Origin: Viridilinea sp964592425
GTDB lineage: Bacteria > Chloroflexota > Chloroflexia > Chloroflexales > Chloroflexaceae
Assembly (NCBI GenBank): GCA_964592425.1
Contig: CAZQCG010000021.1
Coordinates: 1 to 64,000 of the forward strand
Direction: 5' to 3'
DNA length: 64,000 bases
The position numbers and the translations under genes are program-made. Below, one piece after another: positions 1 to 8,562 of this stretch. The number at the start of each line of letters is the position of its first letter. Position 1 is the stretch's first letter. A model generated the notes under the pieces. It was given only the letters and a program-made list of their open reading frames with translations, made no database searches and had not been told where the DNA came from.

Positions 1-58
1 CCTATCCTACCAGCTCCAGTAGTAGCATAAACGTTCTGGGTAAAGATATGCCCCTGGT

Positions 59-83
59 GGGAGAGGGGTCGGGGGTGAGGGGG
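59..83 (+). other. G-rich tract with G-quadruplex pattern
   Basis: Four runs of three to five G separated by loops of two or three bases occur in 25 bp. A second G-rich stretch with G6, G3 and G4 runs lies at 137-155. No convincing gene covers 1-289. These tracts sit just before the scaffold gap and could have hindered sequencing or assembly. A structural or regulatory role is inference only. Confidence 0.45.
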
Positions 84-164
84 CAAATGCCGGTCGCGAG
101 CGGCTTATTTGCAACGTATTGGGTCTAAACCCCAGTGGGGGGAAGTTGGGAGGGGAGTATGCAT

Positions 165-195
165 GACAGAACCCCGGCATTGCCGGGGTTCTGTC
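165..195. other. perfect GC-rich hairpin (15-bp arms)
   Basis: GACAGAACCCCGGCA is followed after a single T by its exact reverse complement. No T-run follows on either strand, so it is not a classic intrinsic terminator. It may be a palindromic intergenic repeat or a transcription-end structure of a gene lost in the gap region. Confidence 0.6.
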
Positions 196-289
196 CACTG
201 CTAGCAGATCACGCGGAGCACTTACGTAGCAACGTACTGGTATTTTGTGTGGGAGCGTACCTCTGCCCTGCAAATACGATTGGGTTAGC

Positions 290-389
290 NNNNNNNNNNN
301 NNNNNNNNNNNNNNNNNNNNNNNNNNNNNNNNNNNNNNNNNNNNNNNNNNNNNNNNNNNNNNNNNNNNNNNNNNNNNNNNNNNNNNNNN
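290..389. other. scaffold gap of 100 N
   Basis: Exactly 100 N bases, the conventional placeholder for a gap of unknown size. It directly abuts a 12-bp tandem repeat, which probably caused the assembly break. Nothing that spans this interval can be trusted as a gene. Confidence 0.98.
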
Positions 390-457
390 TGGGATGCTGG
401 CTGGGATGCTGGCTGGGATGCTGGCTGGGATGCTGGCTGGGATGCTGGCTGGGATGG
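390..457 (+). repeat. 12-bp tandem repeat TGGGATGCTGGC
   Basis: Five complete exact copies (390-449) and a partial sixth run out of the gap, so the true copy number is unknown. The unit length is a multiple of three and keeps a frame open (W-D-A-G or G-C-W-L), but no start, ribosome site or homologous product supports coding. It is best read as an intergenic minisatellite. Confidence 0.9.
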
Positions 458-638
458 AACCGTATCTTCAGAAACGCCGGACCGACCTGCTGACAGTGAT
501 GAGCGGGGGAGTTGAGAGAGGGATGTTGCTCACAGGTTCAGCATAGCAGCTTCGCTGTGCATCCTCAATGGGGCATGGGTCTACCCTGGTAGACATGTAA
601 GTACTATCCTGAGTTCCTACTGAAGTACCATTCTCCGC

Positions 639-668
639 TTGCCAGAGGTGGGAACAACAGTGTACAAT
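639..668 (+). promoter_or_regulatory. sigma-70-type promoter for the hybrid kinase
   Basis: TTGCCA (639-644), an 18-bp spacer and TACAAT (663-668) lie about 50 bp before the ATG at 719. A 7-bp-arm palindrome (GTCTACC/GGTAGAC, 579-594) upstream could be an operator. The prediction rests on consensus match alone. Confidence 0.45.
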
Positions 669-718
669 CGATAAAATACCCATCACACTGAGCATACCCG
701 GCAGGACAGTGCGTCGCC

Positions 719-3139
719 ATGGAAGAGATCCTCATCATCGATGACAGCGAGCAGATCACCAGCCTGCTGGCACGTTATATTCTCCCTGAGCTAGGCTTTA
801 AGGCGACGGTCGCCCACAACGGGCGGCTGGGCCTACAGCTACTGCGAGCCAGGCTGCCCGATCTGATCTTGCTTGACTTGCAGCTGCCGGATATCAGTGG
901 GCTTGATCTGCTGCGCCTGATTGCGCAGGAGGGCTACGATGTCCCAGTCATTTTAATGACGGCTCATGGATCGGAAAACATCGCGGTTGAGGCCTTTCGG
1001 ATGGGGGCGCGCAACTATCTGATCAAGCCCTTTTCGGATACCGAGGCGCGTGCGGTGATCGACAAGGCGCTGCGTGAGCGTCGCCTGCGCCGCGACAAGG
1101 AACAACTGACGGCTACGTTGCAGCAGCGGGTGCAGGAATTGACCGTGCTCTACCGCATCGGCAAATCGGTGGCCGCAATGCTGGAGCAGGAGCAGTTGCT
1201 GGAGCGAATCGTCGAGGCGAGTGTCTATATCACTCAGGCCGAAGAGGGCTTTCTGCTCCTGCATGATACACGGCAGAGTGAGCTCTACCTGCGGGCAGCC
1301 AAGAATCTCGGTGAGCAGCGCGCCCAGAGTCTGCGCATACCGGTGGCTGATACACTGGCTGGCGAAGTGGTGCGCACCGGGAAGCCGGTGCGGCTGGATC
1401 ATGTACGAACCGGCGCAACCCTCAAGGTCAAAACAGGTTTTCTGGTACGCTCCATCCTGCAAGTACCTTTGATGCTTGGGAAGCAGGTGATTGGCGTGCT
1501 GGCGGTGGACAATCGCACGGTTGATCGCCCGTTTAGCGAGAATGATCAATCACTACTGGCAGCTCTGGCCGACTATGCTGCGATTGCGATTGAGAATGCC
1601 CGGCTCTACGAGCAGGTTAAGCTTTCGGAGCAGCGTTACCGCGATATTTTTGCCAATGCCTACGACCTGATCTTTATGCTGGATAGCGAGTTGCGGATCA
1701 CCAGTATCAACAAAGTGGGGCCACAGCTAACTGGCTATAGTATCGAAGAGTTGATCGGGCGGGCAATCCGTTCACTGACCTCGGCGGAGTCCTGGCGTGC
1801 GGCCGAGCCTTCGCTGCGTGAACTGTTACAGGGGCGTAGCGTGCAGCCGTTCGAGCTGGAACTGGTGCGGAACGATCAGGAGCCGGTCTACCTTGAAGTC
1901 TCAGCCCAGGTGTTGCACAACGTCAATAGCCTGGAAGGAATTCACTGTATTGCCCGTAATTTGACCGAGCGGCGCCGGCTTGAGCAGCAGTTGATCCAGT
2001 CGGAGAAGCTCTCGGCAATCGGTCAGCTAGTGGCCGGGGTGGCCCATGAGTTGAACAACCCACTGACCAGTGTCAGTGGTTATGCCCAGTTGCTGCTGCG
2101 TAGCAAGGATCTGTCGGCACCATTGCAGCAGGATCTGGTGCAAATCCAGACCCAGGCTGAACGGGCAGCGCGAATTGTGCAGAATCTGTTGATCTTCGCC
2201 CGCGAGCATAAGCCCGAACGTCATATGGTGGCGATTGGCGAGATTTTGCGTAGTACCCTGGCGCTCCAGAACTACCAGTTGAAGGTAGATAATATCAGTG
2301 TGGTGCTCGAGATTGATCCTAATCTACCGTTGACCACCGCTGATCCGTATCAGTTGCAGCAGGTCTTCTTGAATCTGATTACCAATGCGCGCCACGCGAT
2401 TGTCGATAGTGGTAAAGCGGGTACGCTGACCCTACGTGCCGGTACGATTACGGCGTCGGATGGTAGTCCACAGATTCGGATCGAGTTTATTGATAGCGGA
2501 GTGGGTATTCCTGAGCATCATTTGCAGAAGATCTTTAATCCTTTCTTTACCACCAAGCCGGTCGGTCAGGGTACCGGGCTGGGGCTCTCGATCTGTTTTG
2601 GGATTATCAGGGAGCATGGTGGCCAGATCTGGGCCGAGAGCCAGATGGGGGTCGGGACGCGAGTGCTGATCAGTCTGCCGGTGCGGGAGCAAGTCCTGCC
2701 GACAAGCGAGCTGCCGGCACCGCTGCCGATGATCGCGCAGCCTTTGCATGGCCTGCGGGTGCTGGTGGTTGATGATGAGGAGCCGGTGGTGCAAATGGTA
2801 GCGCGCCAGTTGGCCGATCTTGGTCATCATGCTACGACGGCCACCAGTGGGAATAAGGCCCTTGAGGCGCTGAGCAATGGCTCGTATGACCTGATCCTAT
2901 GTGATGTGAAGATGCCGAATCTGAACGGCTTTAGCCTGGTGTCAGCCATCCGCGAGCTTGATCCGTCACTGGCCGACCGGGTGATCTTTATCACTGGCGA
3001 TACGATCAGCCTGGGGACACGCAGTGCGCTTGAACAGAGCGGCAATCTCTTTCTGTCCAAGCCTTTTTCGATCGAGCAACTCGATCTGTGTATTCGTAGT
3101 CTGGTAAAACGTGAGCTGATTGCGTCGGTGAAGGTGTAG
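719..3139 (+). CDS. hybrid sensor histidine kinase (REC-GAF-PAS-HisKA-HATPase-REC)
   Basis: Cytoplasmic 806-residue two-component hybrid kinase with no membrane segment. An N-terminal receiver (about 1-120) carries the acidic pocket DD near 8-9 and phospho-acceptor D53 in LLDLQLPD. A GAF domain (about 140-300) and a PAS domain (about 305-420) follow. The dimerisation/phosphoacceptor domain has H443 in VAHELNNP, and the HATPase (about 540-660) has the GTGLGLSI G-box. A C-terminal receiver (about 678-795) has D729 in LCDVKMPN. The kinase can therefore be fed by an upstream phosphorelay through its first receiver and may pass phosphate to its own second receiver. No DNA-binding output and no adjacent response regulator are present. 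Ligands of GAF and PAS cannot be read from sequence. The start is supported by the promoter at 639-668, although the Shine-Dalgarno site is weak. Confidence 0.93.
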   Translation: MEEILIIDDSEQITSLLARYILPELGFKATVAHNGRLGLQLLRARLPDLILLDLQLPDISGLDLLRLIAQEGYDVPVILMTAHGSENIAVEAFRMGARNYLIKPFSDTEARAVIDKALRERRLRRDKEQLTATLQQRVQELTVLYRIGKSVAAMLEQEQLLERIVEASVYITQAEEGFLLLHDTRQSELYLRAAKNLGEQRAQSLRIPVADTLAGEVVRTGKPVRLDHVRTGATLKVKTGFLVRSILQVPLMLGKQVIGVLAVDNRTVDRPFSENDQSLLAALADYAAIAIENARLYEQVKLSEQRYRDIFANAYDLIFMLDSELRITSINKVGPQLTGYSIEELIGRAIRSLTSAESWRAAEPSLRELLQGRSVQPFELELVRNDQEPVYLEVSAQVLHNVNSLEGIHCIARNLTERRRLEQQLIQSEKLSAIGQLVAGVAHELNNPLTSVSGYAQLLLRSKDLSAPLQQDLVQIQTQAERAARIVQNLLIFAREHKPERHMVAIGEILRSTLALQNYQLKVDNISVVLEIDPNLPLTTADPYQLQQVFLNLITNARHAIVDSGKAGTLTLRAGTITASDGSPQIRIEFIDSGVGIPEHHLQKIFNPFFTTKPVGQGTGLGLSICFGIIREHGGQIWAESQMGVGTRVLISLPVREQVLPTSELPAPLPMIAQPLHGLRVLVVDDEEPVVQMVARQLADLGHHATTATSGNKALEALSNGSYDLILCDVKMPNLNGFSLVSAIRELDPSLADRVIFITGDTISLGTRSALEQSGNLFLSKPFSIEQLDLCIRSLVKRELIASVKV

Positions 3140-3199
3140 GGGCGATGGGTTGGTTTCGATATCTAGGGTATTGAGGCCATTCAAGCTACGGAAAGTCCA

Positions 3200-4117
3200 G
3201 TGGATCGTTACACTACCCAGGCCATTACTGCGATTGTTGAGGATAACACCTCAGGGGCAGTCGAAATTGCGGTGAAGGCGGCAGCATTGCTGCAAGGGAT
3301 GATTACTGCTGATGACTCGGATCATATTGACACGTTGCGTGCGCGCATACTAGAGGTTGGATGGATGCTCATTAGCGCTCATCCGACGATGGCACCGCTG
3401 GTAAACCTGATCAATATAGTGTTATGGCACCTGGATGAACGGGGCGAGATCAAGACGAGGCGAAGTGCGGCGGCGACGGCGACTGGTGAGTTCAGGCGCT
3501 ACCTGCACATCCACGAGGCTGCGATTGCCGAGCATACGTTGTCGCTTATCCCTGAGGATGGTCAGATTGTGACGAATGGGCGTAGCTCGACGGTGGCGGC
3601 GGCGTTGCTCTATGCCCAGCGGGCGGGCCGACGCTTCCGGGTGATCTGCGCTGAGGGGCGTCCGGTGGGTGAGGGGCGGAGCCTGGCCCAGGATCTGGCT
3701 GCCAGTGGCATCCCGGTGACGTTGGTGATCGATGTGCTGGCAGTGGCGCTGATCGCCGAGGCCGAGCTGGTGCTGGTCGGCGCGGATCACCTGAGCCGCC
3801 AGGGCCTGGTCAATAAGGTTGGTACGTATGCGCTGGCCCTGGCGGCCCAGGCAGGCGCGGTGCCGATCTACGCTCTCTGTGGCAGTGAGAAATTTCTCCC
3901 TTCGGGCTACTTGCCCCAGGCGCAGGCCCAGTGGCCTGCCGAACAGGTCTGGGCCGAAGCTCCGGCCGGGGTGACAGTGACCAATTTCTACTTCGATAGC
4001 ACGCCGTTCGCTATGCTGTCGGGTATCGTCACCGAGCAGGGGGTACAGCCGACAGCAGGGATCGAGGCCTGGCTGGCGGCGACCAGGCTGCATCCAGCCT
4101 TGCAACTGGGGCCGTAG
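3200..4117 (+). CDS. IF-2B (eIF2B alpha/beta/delta)-family protein
   Basis: A 305-residue protein with a GTG start and GGAAAG six bases upstream. The N-terminal helical part is followed by the Rossmann-like IF-2B fold. Family motifs include NGRSSTVAAAL (about 120-130), LVGADHLSRQGLVNKVGTY (about 190-210) and IYALCGSEKF (about 225). In bacteria this superfamily contains 5-methylthioribose-1-phosphate isomerase and ribose-1,5-bisphosphate isomerase, which isomerise phosphorylated aldoses; the eukaryotic eIF2B regulatory subunits belong here too. This one is not clearly MtnA, so the substrate is unassigned. It follows the kinase by 60 bp on the same strand and is convergent with the next gene. 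Recognition of the superfamily is firm; exact function is unknown. Confidence 0.85.
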   Translation: MDRYTTQAITAIVEDNTSGAVEIAVKAAALLQGMITADDSDHIDTLRARILEVGWMLISAHPTMAPLVNLINIVLWHLDERGEIKTRRSAAATATGEFRRYLHIHEAAIAEHTLSLIPEDGQIVTNGRSSTVAAALLYAQRAGRRFRVICAEGRPVGEGRSLAQDLAASGIPVTLVIDVLAVALIAEAELVLVGADHLSRQGLVNKVGTYALALAAQAGAVPIYALCGSEKFLPSGYLPQAQAQWPAEQVWAEAPAGVTVTNFYFDSTPFAMLSGIVTEQGVQPTAGIEAWLAATRLHPALQLGP

Positions 4118-4140
4118 GGGATAGGCCCACCCCAAAGCAA

Positions 4141-5256
4141 TCAACGCAGCATGTGCCGGTAGAGGGCGAGGGTCTGTGCGGCGGCCTGCGGCCAGGAGAA
4201 GTGGCTGGCACGCAGGGGCCCGCGCCGGGCCAGTTCGGCGCGAGCCTGGGCGTCGGCCCAGAGGGTACTGATACGCTCGGCCCAGGCTTCGACATCATGC
4301 GGTGGGACAAGCCAGGCCGCATCGCCAGCCACCTCGGGCAGGCTGCTGGTGTCGGCGGCGATGGCGGGCGCACCACAGGCTAAGGCTTCGAGGAGGGGTA
4401 GCCCGAAGCCTTCATAGAGCGAAGGATTGAGGTAGAGGCGGCAGGCGCAGTAGAGCCAGTGCAGGTCGTTGGGGCTGACGGCACCGAGCCAACTCAGGGC
4501 AGGCTCGAGCCGGAGCTCGTGGGCGAGGGCGAGGATCGATTCGTCGAGCCAGCCGCGGCGACCGGCCAGGGCTAGATGGTAGCCTGCCTGGGGGTGGCGA
4601 TCCAGGCAGAGCCGCAGGGCGCGGAGCAGCGTGGCAAGGTTCTTGCGCGGCTCGATGGTGCTGACAAAGAGCATGAAATTGTCGGCGCTGAGGAGGTGCC
4701 CGCCGATGTTTCGCTGATCGTCAGGGGGGAGGATCATGGGTATGAAGCTGGCATCGGCGGCCTCGTAGATCACACTGATGCGCGCGGGCGGCAGGTCGAG
4801 CAGTGTGACGATGTCGGTGCGCGTGGCTTCAGAGACGGTAATCACCGCCTCGGCGTGGTGGGCGGCCTGACGTACCTGGCCGTAGTAGCGCCGGGCCTCA
4901 GCGTCGAGGATGGCGGGGAAGTGCAGAAAGGCCAGATCGTGGATGGTGATGATGGCGGGACAGGCGCGACGGTGGGGGGCGATAAAGTCGGGGCAGTGTA
5001 AGAGATCAAGGCGCTGCGGCCAGAGCTCGATCGGCAGGCTCACCTGCTCGTAGCGGTGGTGGGGCGGAGTGAGCAAGCCCGCTCGCTGCACATTGGGGGC
5101 GATGACGAGAGGCTGGGGCTGGCGACGGTGCTGCAGGGCGATGAACTGGAACTCAGGGGCAAGAGGCGCGAGGGCGGCCAGCAATTGGGCGGTATAGGTA
5201 GCGATCCCACCGCTGCGGTAGGCATTGAGGCGGGCATCAATGCCGATGCGCCTCAT
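4141..5256 (-). CDS. glycosyltransferase family 4 (GT-B)
   Basis: A 371-residue GT-B enzyme that probably transfers a nucleotide-sugar residue to a glycan or lipid at the cytoplasmic face of the membrane. The N-terminus IGIDARLNAYRSGGIATYT is the usual GT4 acceptor-side opening with the Gly-rich loop. The C-terminal donor domain has FVSTIEPRKNL (about 195) and the E-x7-E region NPSLYEGFGLPLLEALACG (about 280). The donor and acceptor sugars cannot be deduced. Its ATG overlaps the stop of the upstream MBL-fold gene in an ATGA motif (5253-5256), so the two are translationally coupled. It is convergent with the IF-2B gene, with only 23 bp between them. Confidence 0.9.
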   Translation of the reverse strand: MRRIGIDARLNAYRSGGIATYTAQLLAALAPLAPEFQFIALQHRRQPQPLVIAPNVQRAGLLTPPHHRYEQVSLPIELWPQRLDLLHCPDFIAPHRRACPAIITIHDLAFLHFPAILDAEARRYYGQVRQAAHHAEAVITVSEATRTDIVTLLDLPPARISVIYEAADASFIPMILPPDDQRNIGGHLLSADNFMLFVSTIEPRKNLATLLRALRLCLDRHPQAGYHLALAGRRGWLDESILALAHELRLEPALSWLGAVSPNDLHWLYCACRLYLNPSLYEGFGLPLLEALACGAPAIAADTSSLPEVAGDAAWLVPPHDVEAWAERISTLWADAQARAELARRGPLRASHFSWPQAAAQTLALYRHMLR

Positions 5257-6014
5257 AGGGCGATGTCCACCTCAAGCCCGTCGTAGGCGAAGGCGACGCC
5301 GGGCGGGAGCTGGCGGCTAGCAGCATCATGGTCGATCCCGTGGGTCATATGCACAAAATAGGCCTGGCGCGGGCGCAGGCGGGCAACCACATCGATCGCC
5401 TGTTCAACGCTGTAGTGGGTGGGATGGGGCTCATAACGCAGGGCATTCAAGACGAGCACATCAAGATCAGCGAGGAGTTGCCATGCTGGCGGGGGGATCG
5501 CACTGGCATCGGTGATATAGCCCAGGCGGCCGACGCGGTAGCCGGTAATTGTCCAGGTACCGTGTAGCACGTCGAAGGGCGTAATGCTGGCTGCGCCGAT
5601 GAGGAAAGGCTCAGCCACCGGGCGCAGGTCTAGGTTGGGGCGGGTTGAGCCAGCCGAGCTCTCGGTGAAGGCGTAGGCAAAGCGGTGGCGCACATCGGCC
5701 AGGGTGTGTGGGCTGCCGTAGATCGGGATGCAGACACCGCTATGACAGAAGGGCCGCAAGTCGTCGAGGCCCGCCGTATGATCGAAGTGCGCGTGGGTCA
5801 GCAGGACGGCATCGACGCTGCGTAGCCCTACACTGAGCGCCTGCATCCGTAGGTCAGGGCCGGCATCGATCAGGATCGTTTCGCTGCCGGTATGGAGCAG
5901 GGCAGAGGTGCGCAACCGCCGATTGCGCGGGTCTGACGAGGTGCAGACGGGGCAATCACAGCCAATCACCGGGACGCCCATTGATGTGCCGGTACCTAGA
6001 AAGCGTAGACGCAT
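5253..6014 (-). CDS. MBL-fold metallohydrolase (PhnP/RNase Z-like)
   Basis: A metallo-beta-lactamase-fold hydrolase of about 253 residues. MRLRFLGTGTSMGVPVIGC opens the first strand and includes the GTGTS loop typical of PhnP and RNase Z-type phosphodiesterases. The metal motif HAHFDH is followed by AGLDDL; further ligands are the His in the HGTW segment and the late VHMTHGIDHD motif. C-V-C pairs near the N-terminus (GCDCPVC) resemble the PhnP zinc site. The frame is open to 6059, but ATG 6014 is preferred because the fold begins there. A likely role is cyclic or phosphodiester hydrolysis; substrate unknown. It forms a two-gene operon with the glycosyltransferase through a 4-bp overlap. Confidence 0.88.
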   Translation of the reverse strand: MRLRFLGTGTSMGVPVIGCDCPVCTSSDPRNRRLRTSALLHTGSETILIDAGPDLRMQALSVGLRSVDAVLLTHAHFDHTAGLDDLRPFCHSGVCIPIYGSPHTLADVRHRFAYAFTESSAGSTRPNLDLRPVAEPFLIGAASITPFDVLHGTWTITGYRVGRLGYITDASAIPPPAWQLLADLDVLVLNALRYEPHPTHYSVEQAIDVVARLRPRQAYFVHMTHGIDHDAASRQLPPGVAFAYDGLEVDIAL

Positions 6015-6108
6015 ATGGATTCCGGATTCAGGATTGTGAATGGCGATCCTGGGCATCAACGTGCGGCAGGGCTGCGCGGGCTATGCGGTGTGTTCCCCGA
6101 AGGTTGGT

Positions 6109-6117
6109 ATTATACCA
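6109..6117 (-). promoter_or_regulatory. extended -10 promoter for the MBL/GT operon
   Basis: On the minus strand the sequence is TGGTATAAT, a perfect extended -10 element, about 95 bp before the ATG at 6014. There is no good -35, as is usual for extended -10 promoters. It lies in the 268-bp divergent region shared with the kinase at 6283; I see no gene in that region. Confidence 0.5.
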
Positions 6118-6282
6118 TTGTGGCCTGTGGCTTGCGCTTCTGGGCAGCTTCTGCGCAGGCGTAATGTAAACAAACTGTTAGCCGGAACTAACCAGGGGGC
6201 TCTTGCGCTGGCTGTTGCGCCCCCCGTATACTCATACTTACAGGGCGCGGCAAGACCTGGCTGGCTTGCGTTTGCCTGGGAC

Positions 6283-8562
6283 ATGATGATGAAACGGCTG
6301 TGGAAGGAGCTGATCAATCAGCTCCAGTATCAGATTATTTTCCCCTTCCTGCTGCTGACCTTACTGGTCATGGTAGCTGGGGCGTCGATGGTTTTTTTCT
6401 TGATGGGGCAGACGCTGAGTGATCGTTTTGATCGCCAGTTAGCTGAAGCAGCGCGGGGGGTTGGCGATGGACTGGTAAAGCAAGAGCAGGCCAACCTTGA
6501 TTTTCTTTTTGAGATTGCCTTTGCGCAGCAGAACGAGAAGGCGAAAGCGCCGGCAGTGGCCGAGGCGCTCGCCAAAGGTGATCGGGAAGGTCTACGGCGG
6601 GCGATCGAGGTCTTTTACAACGACGGCATCGGGCGTTCGGGGGTTGGGCTCGACCGGCTGATTGCCTTCGACCAGACGGGACGTACGCTTGCTGATTTCG
6701 AGCGCCCTGAGGCGGGCGCCCCCGAAAACTACCAGGTTCATAACGAGCTTGATCTCAACGGGGCCTGGTTTGTTGAGCCGGTTCTGCGGAGTCCAGCAAC
6801 TGACGAGAGCCTGGGCGATAAGTATGCCGGGCTGATCCGTTTTGCCGATACCGACCGGCTCTACTTTGCGACGATTGCCCCGGTTCACCAGGGTGAAGAG
6901 GTGGTTGGCGGCATTATTGTCGCTATGGATCTCGATTCGCTGCTCGCGATCCTGCAGCAAAGTGCGACCACCGAGGGCTTGCATGTCACGCTGTACGATA
7001 CTGACGGTGCGCTACTGGGCTCGACCTTTGCAGGATCTGATCCGCCGCCGATGAGTGCGGAGCTGTTGAGTAAGTTTCAGGCTAATCCTAAGCAATTTGA
7101 GCAACCGCTCTTCAGTCAGCAAACCTTGCAGAATGGACTGGCGGGCGACTCGTTCCAGTTTGCCTATTTGCCGATGAATGTGCGTGGCTCGGCGATCGGC
7201 ATTCTGGCCCCCTCGCTTTCGAGTGATCTGATGATGGAGGGCTGGGATAGCCTCGTCTGGCCGCTTGCTAGCTTGATTGTCATTCTGGCCCTGGTGATCT
7301 CTGGGGCGGGGGTGTTGATTGCCCGGCGCATTACGCTGCCGATCGAGGAGTTGGCCCAGGCGTCAATCGATGTGAGCCGGGGCCAGCTGGATCGGCGGGC
7401 CGATGTGCGCACAGAGAATGAGATCGGCCAGCTGGCGTTCAACTTTAACCATATGACCGAGTACCTTACCCGGCTTTATGGGCAGGTGCAGTCTGAGGCG
7501 GTTCAGCGCTCGGCTATTGTCGATAGTATTACCGATGGGATTGTGGTGGTTGATGACCAGGGCTATGTGCAGTTGATCAATCGGGCTACCCGCCGCCTGA
7601 TGGGGCTGGACGAGCATGAGCCTGGGCCAACCTGGCTCAGCGATATTCCGATGCAGCGGGTCGTTGAGGGTATGCCCGGCTTTGATGTGCAGCTTACCCA
7701 TGATCTGTATGCCCTGGGCGATTATGTGGTGCGGGCGACGATTGCACCAGTGGTTGATGCGGATCAGGCCCGTTCGGGTTATGTCTGTGTGCTGCAGGAC
7801 ATGACGGCCGAAGTGGCGATCTACCGGGCCAAGAACAACTTTATCGGGACGATTTCACATGAATTGCGTACGCCGTTGACGGTGATCAGCGGCAATGCCG
7901 ACTTGCTGCTGCGTGGTCTGGTTGGCCGGCTGGATGATGAGCAGGCTACTTTTGTCGAAAGTATCCGCCAGAATGCGACGAATATGGCCAGCCTGCTACA
8001 AAATGTGATCACGGTTGCCAACATCGACTCCGGGGCGATCACGACCGACATGGCACCGCTTGAGTTATTGCGTCCGATTGACGAGGCTGCCTGGCGTGTC
8101 CAAAGCCAGATTAAAGCCAAAGGTCTTACGCTCACGATCAGCATCCCTCAGGGGCTGCGGCCGGTACTGGCCGATTTTGACCATGTCCGCCAGGTGGCCT
8201 ATCAGCTGCTTGATAATGCCCGTCGTTATACCACTGCAGGTAATATCACTGTCCGTGCCGCAGACCAGGCGACCCATGTACGGGTGGAGGTTGTGGATAC
8301 GGGTAGGGGTATTGCGCCCGATATGCAGGAGCAGATCTTCCAGCGTTTTATTCGCGGCGATGGAACCAGCGAGGGGATCAACTCTGCCGAACGCGGAATT
8401 GGCCTGGGGCTGGCGATCGCTAAGCAGCTGGTCGAGCGCCAGGGCGGCACCATTGGGGTGAGCAGCGTACCTGGGCAGGGCAGCACCTTCTTTTTCACTT
8501 TGTGTTACGCCGATGATACTCCCAACCCTGAAAAGACGACTGGCCTGGCTACGGCTGCCTGA
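6283..8562 (+). CDS. membrane sensor histidine kinase (sensor-HAMP-PAS-HisKA-HATPase)
   Basis: About 759 residues when started at the ATG cluster 6283-6291 (MMMKRLWKEL). The frame is open from 6040, but the upstream codons look non-coding and cross the divergent promoter region. TM1 (about 15-40) and TM2 (about 320-345) flank an extracytoplasmic sensor of about 280 residues that resembles a dCache-type domain. Then come HAMP (about 345-395), PAS (about 405-510), HisKA with H526 in TISHELRTPL, and an HATPase with DTGRGI and GIGLGLAIAK boxes. No response regulator is adjacent. Its last 50 bp overlap the start of the giant surface-protein gene, so both are very likely co-transcribed. I infer that the kinase senses a surface or matrix condition relevant to that protein. 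Confidence 0.9.
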   Translation: MMMKRLWKELINQLQYQIIFPFLLLTLLVMVAGASMVFFLMGQTLSDRFDRQLAEAARGVGDGLVKQEQANLDFLFEIAFAQQNEKAKAPAVAEALAKGDREGLRRAIEVFYNDGIGRSGVGLDRLIAFDQTGRTLADFERPEAGAPENYQVHNELDLNGAWFVEPVLRSPATDESLGDKYAGLIRFADTDRLYFATIAPVHQGEEVVGGIIVAMDLDSLLAILQQSATTEGLHVTLYDTDGALLGSTFAGSDPPPMSAELLSKFQANPKQFEQPLFSQQTLQNGLAGDSFQFAYLPMNVRGSAIGILAPSLSSDLMMEGWDSLVWPLASLIVILALVISGAGVLIARRITLPIEELAQASIDVSRGQLDRRADVRTENEIGQLAFNFNHMTEYLTRLYGQVQSEAVQRSAIVDSITDGIVVVDDQGYVQLINRATRRLMGLDEHEPGPTWLSDIPMQRVVEGMPGFDVQLTHDLYALGDYVVRATIAPVVDADQARSGYVCVLQDMTAEVAIYRAKNNFIGTISHELRTPLTVISGNADLLLRGLVGRLDDEQATFVESIRQNATNMASLLQNVITVANIDSGAITTDMAPLELLRPIDEAAWRVQSQIKAKGLTLTISIPQGLRPVLADFDHVRQVAYQLLDNARRYTTAGNITVRAADQATHVRVEVVDTGRGIAPDMQEQIFQRFIRGDGTSEGINSAERGIGLGLAIAKQLVERQGGTIGVSSVPGQGSTFFFTLCYADDTPNPEKTTGLATAA

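Noticed and set aside
390..515. Coding reading of the 12-bp repeat (W-D-A-G or G-C-W-L)
   Set aside because: The frames run through the N gap and have no start signal or product; the repeat simply lacks stop codons.
6040..6282. N-terminal extension of the membrane sensor kinase
   Set aside because: It covers the divergent promoter region and has no conserved features; the ATG cluster at 6283 directly precedes the first membrane helix.
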